This document shows positions 9,113 through 18,026 of a stretch of 46,137 bases of DNA, piece by piece (positions within the stretch are counted from its first letter, which is position 1; every line of letters begins with the position of its first letter). The notes beneath the pieces are model-generated. The model did not search any database. It saw only the letters and a list, made by a program, of their open reading frames with translations, and had not been told where the DNA came from. The stretch spans positions 362,474 through 408,610 of the forward strand of contig CP070730.1 in NCBI GenBank assembly GCA_020351305.1. The letters run 5' to 3'. Source of the stretch: Candidatus Bathyarchaeota archaeon (lineage in GTDB: Archaea; Thermoproteota; Bathyarchaeia; Bathyarchaeales; SOJC01). A program made the position numbers and the translations under genes.

Positions 9113-9122
9113 TTTTTAAATA
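9113..9122 (+). promoter_or_regulatory. TATA box of ahcY
   Basis: TTTTTAAATA lies about 40 bases upstream of the ahcY ATG, leaving room for a short leader with the SD GGGAGG at about 9145-9150. Confidence 0.6.
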
Positions 9123-9156
9123 GCTGATCTTCAATCATGTTGGAAGGGAGGAATCC

Positions 9157-10413
9157 ATGTCAGAATCAAAAATCAAAGATCCGAACCTTGCATCTAAGGG
9201 CGAACTTCTGACAAGGTGGGCTTCGATGCATATGCCTGTGCTGAACAACGTTATGAAACGATTTAAAAGAGAAAGGCCATTCGAGGATATGAAATTTGGT
9301 GCTTCTCTCCATGTTACAAAAGAAACAGCTGTTCTGATCGATACCCTAATGGCAGGAGGCGCGGAAATATCCCTCTGTGGCTCAAACCCTCTTTCCACAC
9401 AAAACGAGGTTGCTGCATTCTTAGCAGCGAAAGACGTTAATGTTTATGCTTGGAGAGGGCAAACAACTGAGGAATATTATTGGTGTGTTGGAAAAGTCAT
9501 AGATAACGAACCTTTCATTACAATCGATGATGGTGCTGATTTAGTGGGTCTGATTCACTCTAAAAGAACTGAAGCCATATCTAACATCAGGGGTGGAACT
9601 GAAGAAACAACGACTGGTGTAATAAGGTTACGAGCGATGGCGCAAGCTGGGGCATTGAAATATCCAATTATAGCTGTTAACGATGCTTACACAAAATATC
9701 TTTTTGATAATCGTTACGGAACAGGGCAAAGCACGCTCGATGGCATTTTGAGGGCAACAAGTATTCTACTCGCTGGCAAGAACTTTGTCATAGCTGGGTA
9801 TGGTTGGTGTGGACGGGGATTGGCGATGAGGGCAAGAGGTATGGGTGCAAAAGTAATTGTTACGGAAATAAATTCGACACGAGCTTTAGAAGCGGTTATG
9901 GATGGCTTCAGAGTGATGCCCATGGAAAAGGCTGCAGAAATTGGTGAAATCTTCGTTACTGTTACAGGAAATAAAAGCGTAATCCGGAAAGAACACATGA
10001 AGAAAATGAAAGACGGTGCAATACTTGCTAATAGCGGGCATTTCAATGTGGAAATAGATTTCTCAGGATTGAAGAGCATGACTATAGCCGAAAGGGAAAT
10101 CAGACCAAATTTAGAAGAATTTCAATTGACGAATGGAAGGAAACTCTACTTACTTGGCGAAGGAAGGCTAATTAATCTTGCTGCTGCAGAGGGCCATCCT
10201 TCAGAAGTCATGGACATGTCTTTCGCAAATCAAGCTCTTTGTATAGAGCATCTGGTCAAAGGACCTAAACTTGAGCCAAAAGTTTACAGTGTACCTAAAA
10301 GAATTGACGAACTTGTTGCTAGCCTCAAGTTAGAAGCAATGGAAGTAGGAATAGACAGACTTACGGAAGAACAAAGAGAATATCTTGTGAGTTGGAAAAT
10401 TGGTACATCCTGA
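9157..10413 (+). CDS. ahcY: S-adenosylhomocysteine hydrolase
   Basis: A 418-residue NAD-dependent hydrolase that splits S-adenosylhomocysteine into adenosine and homocysteine, removing the inhibitory by-product of SAM-dependent methylation. In some archaea the homologue prefers S-inosylhomocysteine. Substrate-site motifs are [21 protein letters not shown] and [10 protein letters not shown]; the Rossmann NAD site is GYGWCGRG in the second half; the C-terminal signature [13 protein letters not shown] is present. Length fits the archaeal and bacterial short form. A strong SD precedes the ATG. A SAM hydrolase further along (41.4 kb) also yields adenosine. Confidence 0.97.
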   Translation: MSESKIKDPNLASKGELLTRWASMHMPVLNNVMKRFKRERPFEDMKFGASLHVTKETAVLIDTLMAGGAEISLCGSNPLSTQNEVAAFLAAKDVNVYAWRGQTTEEYYWCVGKVIDNEPFITIDDGADLVGLIHSKRTEAISNIRGGTEETTTGVIRLRAMAQAGALKYPIIAVNDAYTKYLFDNRYGTGQSTLDGILRATSILLAGKNFVIAGYGWCGRGLAMRARGMGAKVIVTEINSTRALEAVMDGFRVMPMEKAAEIGEIFVTVTGNKSVIRKEHMKKMKDGAILANSGHFNVEIDFSGLKSMTIAEREIRPNLEEFQLTNGRKLYLLGEGRLINLAAAEGHPSEVMDMSFANQALCIEHLVKGPKLEPKVYSVPKRIDELVASLKLEAMEVGIDRLTEEQREYLVSWKIGTS

Positions 10414-10472
10414 ATCAATGGCAAAGCTTATAACAACAACTGCCTAAGAAATGGCTACAAAGTGGTGATAGC

Positions 10473-10778
10473 ATGGTTAGTAAAGACCAAGGAATTGGCG
10501 GTTTGATTTTTCTAGTATGCATAATCATAGCCATTGGTTATACTTTAGGGCTTTTCTGGCTGGGAGATCCACTCGGTGCTAGTGCTGGATCTGGTTGGTC
10601 GCTGCCATTTTGGCTGATTGCTATTCCCGTGTATCTTGCATTCATACTCATTCTTGGCATAGGAGCCTGGATAGGTTGGACCATGGCTACTACTCCGCCA
10701 CCGAGGCCTATTGAAGAGCTTGAAGCTGAGGAAAAGAAGGAAGAAGAGACAGAAGGAGAAAAGCCCAAAGAGAAATAG
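10473..10778 (+). CDS. Small membrane protein with acidic tail
   Basis: A 101-residue protein with two membrane helices (about residues 9-31 and 45-70) and a proline-rich then Glu/Lys-rich cytosolic-type tail of about 25 residues. The SD GGTGATA sits directly before the ATG, supporting this start. Family and function not recognised. It lies between ahcY and a nucleotidyltransferase gene with its own promoter, so it is probably transcribed alone or with ahcY. A T-tract follows. Confidence 0.75.
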   Translation: MVSKDQGIGGLIFLVCIIIAIGYTLGLFWLGDPLGASAGSGWSLPFWLIAIPVYLAFILILGIGAWIGWTMATTPPPRPIEELEAEEKKEEETEGEKPKEK

Positions 10779-10795
10779 ATGCACTATCAAAAGGC

Positions 10796-10802
10796 TTTTT
10801 TT
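10796..10802 (+). terminator. T-tract, likely transcription terminator
   Basis: Seven consecutive T residues shortly after the stop codon at 10778, followed by a pyrimidine-rich run; this is the usual form of archaeal termination signals. It precedes the next gene's TATA box. Confidence 0.45.
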
Positions 10803-10808
10803 CCCTCA

Positions 10809-10818
10809 TTTTATAAAG
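10809..10818 (+). promoter_or_regulatory. TATA box of the nucleotidyltransferase gene
   Basis: TTTTATAAAG lies about 22 bases upstream of the ATG at 10835, the distance expected for a leaderless or nearly leaderless transcript. This supports the ATG rather than the GTG at 10826 as the start. Confidence 0.65.
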
Positions 10819-10834
10819 GCATTGCGTGGGCATT

Positions 10835-11584
10835 ATGAGTCAAGTGAAGGCTCTGGTGTTATGTGGAGGGAAAGGAACAAGACTTAGGCCAATCACTTAT
10901 TATCTCCAAAAAACCATGATTCCAATTGGCTATTCACAGAAACCCCTTCTTGAATACATAGTATTCCTTTTGAAGTTTCATGGAGTTACAGATATAACCT
11001 TCCTTGTGAATTACAAAGCTAAGCAGATTCAAAATTATTTCACTGATGGAACTCGATTCGGCGTAAATATACACTATGTCCATGATATCCAATCCTTAAA
11101 AGGGACTGGAGGCTCTGTAATCAATGCTTACAGACAAAGAAGTTTCATTGCGAAGGACACTTTATTGATATATTATGGTGATATAATCACCAACCTCAAT
11201 CTTAGGGCTTTAGTCGAATTCCACAAGAAAAAGAAGGCAGCAGCGACCATGGCTCTTGCCTCTAGGTTTGAAATAAGAGTTGGCTTAGCCGATTTATCCG
11301 AAGATGGTAGAATTCGGGGTTTTATAGAAAAGCCTGAATTGGAAAAGCCTGTAAGTATAGGTATCTTGGTTGTAGAAGGAAAGTCTTTGAATTTGGTACA
11401 AGAGTTAGCAGAGGAGAAGCAAGCAGTGGATTTGATGGGGGATGTGATCCCTCATCTGATCCAGCTAAATAAGCCTGTCTATGGTTTTGCTTCTGATGCT
11501 TTTTGGTATGACATCGGCAGTACTGAAGCATATGAAAAGCTGAATAAAAGGAAGGTCAAGGATACCATGTCCACATTTTTCTAG
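10835..11584 (+). CDS. Sugar-phosphate nucleotidyltransferase
   Basis: About 249 residues of the NTP_transferase family (GlmU/RmlA/mannose-1-phosphate guanylyltransferase group), which joins a sugar-1-phosphate to an NTP to make an activated sugar. The nucleotide-binding signature LVLCGGKGTRLRPIT is at the N-terminus, the YYGDIITN metal/sugar site near residue 116, IEKPE near 170, and FWYDIGSTEAY near the C-terminus. There is no left-handed beta-helix domain, so it is the short form. The exact sugar cannot be told. The TATA spacing suggests leaderless translation from 10835. Confidence 0.88.
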   Translation: MSQVKALVLCGGKGTRLRPITYYLQKTMIPIGYSQKPLLEYIVFLLKFHGVTDITFLVNYKAKQIQNYFTDGTRFGVNIHYVHDIQSLKGTGGSVINAYRQRSFIAKDTLLIYYGDIITNLNLRALVEFHKKKKAAATMALASRFEIRVGLADLSEDGRIRGFIEKPELEKPVSIGILVVEGKSLNLVQELAEEKQAVDLMGDVIPHLIQLNKPVYGFASDAFWYDIGSTEAYEKLNKRKVKDTMSTFF

Positions 11585-11650
11585 GAATCTCTTCCTTTAA
11601 GCATAAGTTATAAGAGAAATCCTTTAAGGATATATTCTTCGTGGATTGCA

Positions 11651-13294
11651 GTGTCTAACTCCAACTTGGTTCTGCCTTATGTTATAGAAGAAAGTGGTAG
11701 AAAGACGCGTTTCTCTGGGGCCATGGAAGCTGCAGCTCTCCTTTGCATTGCAGAAGCGGAGCGGAAAAAAAAACCAAGGCTTTTTGGTAGAACTGTGGAA
11801 AACTTGGGTTTCATCTCTAAGCTCTATTACCCTCTTTGGGCTATCCCTTGGGAAAACAACTCCCTATTAATAGATGGAATGGAGCCTGTTTCAAACAATA
11901 TTTCATACTACAAACCACCGGATATTGAAAGCTTCATTGAGCACTTGAAAAGAAGCACCTCAGTTCAAGAGCTATATCACAGCGCTTTGAGAAGCCACCG
12001 TGAAACCTTTTCGGATTTCATCTCTTTTGCAGAAATTCCCATGAGTGGTCTCATTACTGATGGGGAAATGCGCTCTAGCATGTTAACCTACATCCAAGAA
12101 AGCCAAGCAAAAAAAAGCACCTCGCACGAGCCGCAATCCTCATTAATTCAGCCCAAAATCGATGAGAAAAGCGCGGTTAAGATAAGTCGGAAAACTATTG
12201 ACCATTCTAACAGACTGCAATCGGAGATCAAAGGCTTGCAGTTTGCGATTGATACACTGGGCAGAGAGACACAGAAACATGTCGGCATGATTGATAAGGA
12301 AATTAAGCAAACGCGAAAAAAGTACGAAAGCAGACTTTCCAAAGTTATGGTAGAGGTTGAGCAAAGGAGAGAAGAATTAGGAAAGGAAAAAGACCAGAAG
12401 ATTGAACATGTAACTACAATAAACAAAGGGGAAATAGATGCAAGGCTTAATGAAAGAAAGAGATGGGAACGAGAACTTTTAAGACTTGAGCAAAGTAGAA
12501 ACGAGTACGAAAGAAGAAAAGAGTTGCGAAAGAGAAAGAACGATGAAGTTGGTGAAGCTCGATGGGAGGCTCGGTTACGAAATGTTCAAAACCAAATTTC
12601 CACCGTAAAAGGAAAAATTAAAGCCCTTTCAAACTTCGTCGATCGAAGCAATAAGGAAACAGAAAAGACAACGAGAAAATTATTGGACACTTATCAGAAA
12701 CTAATCGATAAAGAAGAAAAGAAAATTACAGATCTGAAAAGCTTACAGGACTCAGAGATCGAAAAACAGGAGAAGGAGAGAGAAGAACTACAGAGAGAGT
12801 CACATGCAATAATAGAAAAAATCGAACGATTAATCGAACAGAAGACAGAGCATTCTTCAATATTAAAAGAAGCCACAATTCCATGGGAACTAGAAACTCC
12901 CACCTTGATCCATATACCCTTCTACCTAGTTCAATACAATGCTGAGCAAGAGAAAAGATATCGTTTTCGTCCCCCCTCAGTAGCACGAGACCACGAAGGA
13001 CTAGTGATGAAGATTCGCAAAACCTTAAGAAGTCGCAGCCTTGAATCTCGAATCAGCGCCCTTCTAAAGGCACGTTCCAAAGCTTTGGAAAGGCTGATAA
13101 CCACTCTTGAAGAAAAACTCAAAACTGACAAAGGGATTGAGAGAAGCTTAAATCAGTTAGGCGCAACACATAACCTGTTAACAACTGCAAACTTTAAAGA
13201 AAGGGCAAAAGCAGGAATGGAAGAACTCGAAGTTGAAGGATGGATAAAACCGGAGGAAAAAGACTCAATCTTGGAGATCTACGCGAAGGGATAG
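11651..13294 (+). CDS. Long coiled-coil protein, partner of the MCM-like ATPase
   Basis: A 547-residue protein. Residues 1-150 appear globular; about 165-430 are Glu/Lys/Arg/Gln-rich with heptad-like spacing, i.e. a long coiled coil; the C-terminal 115 residues appear globular and helical. No enzymatic motif is seen and I do not recognise the family. TTTAAGGATA at 11623-11632 is at the right distance for a leaderless GTG start at 11651. The AAA+ gene begins 10 bases after its stop, so the two very likely form one operon and perhaps one complex, like an SMC- or Rad50-type arm with a separate motor, though that is only an analogy. Confidence 0.8.
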   Translation: MSNSNLVLPYVIEESGRKTRFSGAMEAAALLCIAEAERKKKPRLFGRTVENLGFISKLYYPLWAIPWENNSLLIDGMEPVSNNISYYKPPDIESFIEHLKRSTSVQELYHSALRSHRETFSDFISFAEIPMSGLITDGEMRSSMLTYIQESQAKKSTSHEPQSSLIQPKIDEKSAVKISRKTIDHSNRLQSEIKGLQFAIDTLGRETQKHVGMIDKEIKQTRKKYESRLSKVMVEVEQRREELGKEKDQKIEHVTTINKGEIDARLNERKRWERELLRLEQSRNEYERRKELRKRKNDEVGEARWEARLRNVQNQISTVKGKIKALSNFVDRSNKETEKTTRKLLDTYQKLIDKEEKKITDLKSLQDSEIEKQEKEREELQRESHAIIEKIERLIEQKTEHSSILKEATIPWELETPTLIHIPFYLVQYNAEQEKRYRFRPPSVARDHEGLVMKIRKTLRSRSLESRISALLKARSKALERLITTLEEKLKTDKGIERSLNQLGATHNLLTTANFKERAKAGMEELEVEGWIKPEEKDSILEIYAKG

Positions 13295-13304
13295 ATGAGA
13301 AAAA

Positions 13305-15047
13305 GTGTTGACCGACAAGATTGTAGAAAGGAAACTTTTACTTAAACGCGCTTTTTCGCAAACCAAACTTTTCGAAATTGGGAAAGCTCTCAACATTTCC
13401 TATTTTCGCAGTTTTCAAAGTGAATGGGATATAAATAGTGATAAAGCCGCTCTTGAAATTTCAACAACTGTGGATAATAAAAGGCTGAAGGAGATATTCG
13501 TGAAATATGGCCCCCGTGAATGGCAAGTTTTCAACGGTCAATATTACACATTTAAAGATGGCGAGCTCCGACTTGAAGGTTCATGGAAGACTATTCAAAC
13601 AGCGATCTCTCAAATTAAGAAAAAATATGGGGAAAGATGTTCTGATGTTTTGAGATGTTTCATTGAGCTCGATGAGGGCTGCGGTGTCGAGGAGATTAAA
13701 CAGAATCTTCCAGAAGGTACAAATCCAATACCGATTTTATCAGATTTGGAGGAACTCGGAGTCATAGTGCCTTCTTACAAAAGCAAACACCTTCTAGAGT
13801 GGGTGATATTAGAAGAAACTTCTCCAATAATTCGGTTGGAATTGGGGCTGGCTTCCAAAGAACTTGAAAGGAAAATGGTTACTGGCGTGGGCATTCCTAA
13901 GGCTGAGCCTGAAGGCGAAGAACGTCGAGTGATTGAAGGCATGGATCGAGAACTTGACAATTACTTGAATGACTTACTCAAATATCGAGTAGATAGGATT
14001 GCACTTTTTGGAAAATCCTTTTCTGTCGCCTCTCTTGCTGACTACTTGAAAGACCTTTTTGGACCAATTCTATACTTTGACAGCCTACTTAGCATTACTC
14101 AGCAATATGGATTGGCTGATGTTGAGATTATTCATTCTGGGGGTAGAACAGGCATGCAAACAGGCTGGAACCTTTCCTTATTTGGTGAGCCTGGAACTGG
14201 TAAGAGCTTTTCAGTTAGAGACATTATTCTAGGTAAGACTGACGCAAAGGTTCCTCCCCATGGTATTCCGGGGCGCAACCGTTATGCAGGAGGTATAACT
14301 CCTGCTAGATTTATACGCATTGGCCAAGCTTACTCTGGGAGAGTTTTTAATTTTATTATTCCAGAATTTAATGACTGGTTCAAGTACAAGGGCATGGTGG
14401 AGCCGCTAAAGCTGGCTATGGAACGTGGTGAAATTAAATATGAAATGCATAGAGAGGTCATTGGACCTTACCACTTCACCAGCTTCTTCAGTGTCAACTA
14501 TAATGTGGCAGCTCTCGGCAGGGGTTATGAAGTGACTATCCAAGATCCAAATTTCAGTGCAATCGAAGACAGAATGCTTTGTCGTTTACATAGGCTTACA
14601 AAACAGCGATTTGTAGAAATCGCAGATAGTCAGATGCGTTTGGCTTTTGGTGAAATCGATATCGAAGAAGGAGCACAAGACATTCGTGACCATCTATCAC
14701 TTGTTTACGCAGCAGAAACCGAACATCCTCTAGTACAAGATAGATTTCCCCCGAAGCCTATCATGCTCACCCCAAAAGCTCAAGAAATGTTGATGAAAGT
14801 CAGAGAAGCGATTCTGAATGAGATCCCGCGAGAAGTTGTCCGTTTCTCAGCAAGACTCGAAGACCGTGCTATTCGCTTTGCCTCCGCTGCCTCTCTTCTA
14901 ACCTACTTTCAGTCAAATCTCGACTACATTCCCATTGATGAAGAAGCCTTGAGATACGCATTACAGCTTTACATAGAGGAAGCGTCAGTAAGATCTCAAG
15001 ATGAATTCAGACCAGAAGCAGTTTTGGAAAAACTTTCCATAGCCTAA
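13305..15047 (+). CDS. MCM-like AAA+ ATPase
   Basis: A 580-residue protein. Residues 1-270 contain a possible winged-helix segment (about 105-160) and unknown parts. The AAA+ core starts near residue 275: Walker A GEPGTGKS at 294-301, Walker-B-like FIIPEF at 350-355, a helix-2-type insert around 363-395, a sensor-1-like strand ending SVNYN, and EDRMLCRLHRL as a likely arginine-finger region. A C-terminal helical lid contains VRFSARLEDRAIRFA, like the sensor-2 region of MCM helicases. Walker B has Pro where Asp is usual, but keeps Glu354. The GTG start follows the coiled-coil gene by 10 bases. It is not MCM itself; function unknown. Confidence 0.75.
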   Translation: MLTDKIVERKLLLKRAFSQTKLFEIGKALNISYFRSFQSEWDINSDKAALEISTTVDNKRLKEIFVKYGPREWQVFNGQYYTFKDGELRLEGSWKTIQTAISQIKKKYGERCSDVLRCFIELDEGCGVEEIKQNLPEGTNPIPILSDLEELGVIVPSYKSKHLLEWVILEETSPIIRLELGLASKELERKMVTGVGIPKAEPEGEERRVIEGMDRELDNYLNDLLKYRVDRIALFGKSFSVASLADYLKDLFGPILYFDSLLSITQQYGLADVEIIHSGGRTGMQTGWNLSLFGEPGTGKSFSVRDIILGKTDAKVPPHGIPGRNRYAGGITPARFIRIGQAYSGRVFNFIIPEFNDWFKYKGMVEPLKLAMERGEIKYEMHREVIGPYHFTSFFSVNYNVAALGRGYEVTIQDPNFSAIEDRMLCRLHRLTKQRFVEIADSQMRLAFGEIDIEEGAQDIRDHLSLVYAAETEHPLVQDRFPPKPIMLTPKAQEMLMKVREAILNEIPREVVRFSARLEDRAIRFASAASLLTYFQSNLDYIPIDEEALRYALQLYIEEASVRSQDEFRPEAVLEKLSIA

Positions 15048-15048
15048 G

Positions 15049-15762
15049 CTATCTCAGGAAAGCAGTCGGTACAAGCCTCCTTGCATCTTTAAGGAATTCT
15101 TGTATGCATGTTGAAGAAAATGGCTTAAAGTTCATATATTTTGGATCAAGTGTTTCCACATCTCCCTTAAAGTTTTGGAGAAAATATTTCTTACAGCCAA
15201 TTATTTTGTGACAAATCTCTTCAATGTCTTCTTTTCTATGAAGTGTTGGAACCAATGTAGTACGAAATTCATAATCCACAGAACCTTGCAGCAACATCCT
15301 TATTGTCTCCTCTATTTCAGGAAGCAAGTTTTCTGCATTAATCCCTATAACGGCTGAGTATCTCTCTAGAGTCAAAGGTGCTTTAACATCCAAAGCAACG
15401 TAATCTACAAACTCTTGGGCAATCAATTTTTTCATCATTGCAGAGTTGGAGCCGTTAGTATCAAGCTTCACCGACAAGTCCAGTTTTTTAATTCGTTTGC
15501 ACAGATTTGGAAGTTCTTTATGAATAGTTGGTTCGCCTCCTGTTATCGCAACGCCATCAAGCCAGCTCCTATTTTTGCTCAAATATCTCGCAATCTCGTT
15601 GTAAGGTATCCTTTGCATTGTTTCCGGGCGCAACACAAGAGTGGTGTTGTAGCAGAAGGGGCACTGGAAGTTGCAAAAAGGTAAAAAAATGACAGCTGAA
15701 GCCTTCCCATCCCAATCCACAAGGCTGAAATCCATAAATCCCTTAATTTCAGGCAGCTTCAT
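15049..15762 (-). CDS. nrdG: Radical SAM protein, NrdG-type reductase activase
   Basis: A 237-residue radical SAM enzyme of the kind that activates anaerobic (class III) ribonucleotide reductase by generating a glycyl radical. The cluster motif CNFQCPFC (Cx3Cx2C) lies near residues 30-37 after a short N-terminus that resembles NrdG2 proteins (KGFMDFSLVDWDG), and GGEPT, the SAM-binding motif, is near residue 76. It overlaps the upstream glutaredoxin-like gene by 14 bases, a common pairing that suggests the redoxin supplies electrons. The reductase gene nrdD is not in this window, so the exact target is inferred. Confidence 0.88.
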   Translation of the reverse strand: MKLPEIKGFMDFSLVDWDGKASAVIFLPFCNFQCPFCYNTTLVLRPETMQRIPYNEIARYLSKNRSWLDGVAITGGEPTIHKELPNLCKRIKKLDLSVKLDTNGSNSAMMKKLIAQEFVDYVALDVKAPLTLERYSAVIGINAENLLPEIEETIRMLLQGSVDYEFRTTLVPTLHRKEDIEEICHKIIGCKKYFLQNFKGDVETLDPKYMNFKPFSSTCIQEFLKDARRLVPTAFLR

Positions 15763-16015
15763 AACCTAGTCGTTTCCTTATTTCAGTTTCCAGCTCCTCT
15801 TGCGAGAGTAGTTTTCCGCGAGCAATAACTTCGCCATCTATGGCTATGCTGGGAGTGCTCATGATCTGATGCATAAGCCCTTCCAGTTGCCCATCCACGG
15901 TACTTATGTCAACTTCAATGTAATTTAGCTTATATTTCTGTGCAATTTCTTGTGAAATCTTTTTAGCTGCTGGGCAATCTTTGCAAGTAGGCAGGGTGAA
16001 AACTCTCAGCTCCAT
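15749..16015 (-). CDS. Glutaredoxin/thioredoxin-like small protein
   Basis: About 88 residues with a thioredoxin fold: beta strand RVFTLPT, the redox CxxC in CKDC, an alpha helix, and the cis-proline MSTPSIAID. It acts as a dithiol-disulfide carrier. The ATG at 16015 is preferred because GGTGACC lies immediately upstream; the GTG at 16027 is the other option. Its overlap with the NrdG-type gene suggests joint translation and a role in reducing the anaerobic ribonucleotide reductase or its activase (inference). Confidence 0.85.
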   Translation of the reverse strand: MELRVFTLPTCKDCPAAKKISQEIAQKYKLNYIEVDISTVDGQLEGLMHQIMSTPSIAIDGEVIARGKLLSQEELETEIRKRLGYEAA

Positions 16016-16210
16016 ACTGGTCACCAAATCTAAGTGCAGTTTGTGGGCAACACAAGCCTTAACTCTTTCTACTATTAAGGCACGCTTTCATCATTCTACA
16101 TCACTTAGTCTTCAGCGTAGCCTAGGTGGATCAGATGTGCTTGAAGACTTTTGGTACTTAGAACATTAAAATATCCAAGCGGCATTTAACTCTGTAAAGT
16201 CGAGGTTCCC

Positions 16211-17653
16211 ATGACAAAGGTAAAACGCGAGAAATTGGATAAACGATTCGGTGAATGGTTCCGTCAAGTACTCATAGATGCAGAAATACTGGACTACCGT
16301 TATCCTATCAAGGGTTGTGGTGTTTGGCTTCCCTACGGTTTCAAAATACGTAAATTAGTAACCAACTTGCTTAGAAATCTGCATGATGTAAGAGGACACG
16401 ATGAAGTACAATTCCCCATCATGGTTACTGAAACCAACCTCCGCAAAGAAGCTACTCACATCAAAGACTTCGAAAACGAAGTATTCTGGATAACACATGG
16501 TGGTCTAAAACCCTTAGAAATAAGATATGCCTTGAGACCGACCAGCGAAACAGCAATCTTCCCCATGCTCAAACTCTGGATACGAAGCCACGCAGACCTG
16601 CCAAAGAAATTATACCAAATTGGCAGCGTTTTTCGATGTGAAACAAAAACAACCAGGCCCATAATAAGAGTACGCGAGGTAACAACATTTAAAGAAGCTC
16701 ATACTTGCCACGCTACTGCAAAAGATGCAGAAAACCAAATCAAAGAAGCTACCCAAATCTACAAAGACTTTTTTAACGCATGTGGTGTCCCCTATGCTAT
16801 TAGCCGACGTCCAGATTGGGATAAATTCCCTGGCGCCCTTTATTCTCTTTCCTTTGATGTTATCATGCCAGACGGGCGCACCTTACAGTCAGGCACAGTT
16901 CATAATCTAGGACAAAACTTCTCCAAAGCTTTTGATATCCAATACGAAACCTTAGAAGGCAATCATGAATACATCTGGCAAACCTGCTATGGCATTAGTG
17001 AACGTGGAATCGGTGCCTTGATTAGCGTGCATGGGGATGACAACGGGCTTGTACTAATGCCTGAACTCTCTCCAATTCAGGTAATTATTGTTATAATACC
17101 ACATAAGAAATACCTCCAGCAAATCATAAAAGTCAGTAGAACAGTCGCGGATATGCTGAGTGACTTGGACTTCAGAGTTAAGATTGATCAAAGGGAAGAC
17201 TTGACACCTGGGGCAAAATTCTTTTACTGGGAGACTCATGGCGTCCCAATAAGGATAGAGATTGGTCCAATGGACATTCAAAAAAAGCAAGTCACTATAG
17301 TGCGGCGGGATACTTTCAAGAGAGAAACCTGCAAGATCAGCGACTTACCATCCCGGTTGCATAAGCTAGTTGATCATATGTCGACTGAACTACGTAAAAA
17401 GGGTTGGAAATGGATGGGAAAGCGGATGTATAGGGTAAACAGCCTTGAAAAAGCAAATGAGCTGCTGAAAAGAAGGGCAGGAATCGTGGAACTTCCATGG
17501 TGTGGCGAATATGATTGTGGTCATGAGATTGAAGAGCGAGTAAATGCTTCTTTATTGGGGACACCTGTCGACATCAATGAGAAAATTAAGGGTAAATGCC
17601 CTATCTGTGGCAAGACTGTATCTGGATTGGTGAGAATGGCAGTAGCCTACTAG
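16211..17653 (+). CDS. proS: Prolyl-tRNA synthetase (archaeal/eukaryotic type)
   Basis: A 480-residue class II synthetase that charges tRNA-Pro. Motif 2 is visible as FRCETKTTRPIIRVREV followed by EAHTCH, and motif 3 lies near HGDDNGLVLMPELSPIQV. The anticodon-binding domain spans about 285-385. The C-terminal zinc-associated domain has WCGEYDCG and CPICG cysteines and the family's terminal tyrosine. Length fits the archaeal form without an inserted editing domain. TTAAAATATCC near 16166 and the SD GAGGT at about 16201 support the ATG at 16211. Confidence 0.97.
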   Translation: MTKVKREKLDKRFGEWFRQVLIDAEILDYRYPIKGCGVWLPYGFKIRKLVTNLLRNLHDVRGHDEVQFPIMVTETNLRKEATHIKDFENEVFWITHGGLKPLEIRYALRPTSETAIFPMLKLWIRSHADLPKKLYQIGSVFRCETKTTRPIIRVREVTTFKEAHTCHATAKDAENQIKEATQIYKDFFNACGVPYAISRRPDWDKFPGALYSLSFDVIMPDGRTLQSGTVHNLGQNFSKAFDIQYETLEGNHEYIWQTCYGISERGIGALISVHGDDNGLVLMPELSPIQVIIVIIPHKKYLQQIIKVSRTVADMLSDLDFRVKIDQREDLTPGAKFFYWETHGVPIRIEIGPMDIQKKQVTIVRRDTFKRETCKISDLPSRLHKLVDHMSTELRKKGWKWMGKRMYRVNSLEKANELLKRRAGIVELPWCGEYDCGHEIEERVNASLLGTPVDINEKIKGKCPICGKTVSGLVRMAVAY

Positions 17654-17661
17654 AATAAGGA

Positions 17662-17948
17662 CTAAGACAGTAGCCTTACAGCTTCGCCACCTTCCATTCC
17701 CTGCATCACACCAATCATTACTGCCTTTCGCGTAGCTGCTTTAACTTCTGAATTAAGCATTTCATCAAAAGTCTTAATACCACTTACCATTGCAGCCTCA
17801 ACCTCCCAGCTTTTCCGCTGCATCCACATTTAAGAAGCCACACATGACAAAACTTTTTTGCCCAACAATAGCAATAAGCGGTGGAGAATCCTGCAAATCC
17901 AAACACAGTTTTATTATCAATTCTCAACTGCGCGCACGTTTCAATCAT
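17662..17948 (-). pseudogene. DUF1805 gene with two frameshifts
   Basis: On the minus strand, three successive frames together spell a DUF1805-like protein of about 95 residues: an N-terminal piece from an ATG at 17948 (MIETCAQLRIDNKTVFG), a middle piece (LDLQDSPPLIAIVGQKSF, then VMCGFLNVDAAEKLGG), and a C-terminal piece (EVEAAMVSGIKTFDEML, then LNSEVKAATRK) ending at a TAG at 17662. Frame changes fall at about 17895-17915 and 17800-17810. The total length equals a typical family member, so only small indels broke it. A TATA-like run near 17985 remains. It could also be assembly error. Family function is unknown. Confidence 0.72.
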
Positions 17949-17980
17949 TATACCGCCTGTTTACCTACTTTCAGAAGCAC

Positions 17981-17991
17981 TTTTTAAATAA
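17981..17991. promoter_or_regulatory. TATA box, probably shared by two divergent genes
   Basis: TTTTTAAATAA lies about 36-46 bases upstream of the CDP-alcohol phosphatidyltransferase ATG (18027) and about 35 bases upstream of the broken DUF1805 start on the other strand. Its near-symmetry could serve either direction. Confidence 0.5.
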
Positions 17992-18026
17992 AAGATTGCG
18001 TCCATAAACATTCTTTGGGAACCATT

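Noticed and set aside
17790-17987. Plus-strand open frame opposite the broken DUF1805 gene
   Set aside because: The minus strand reads as DUF1805 and explains the region; this frame has no family match.
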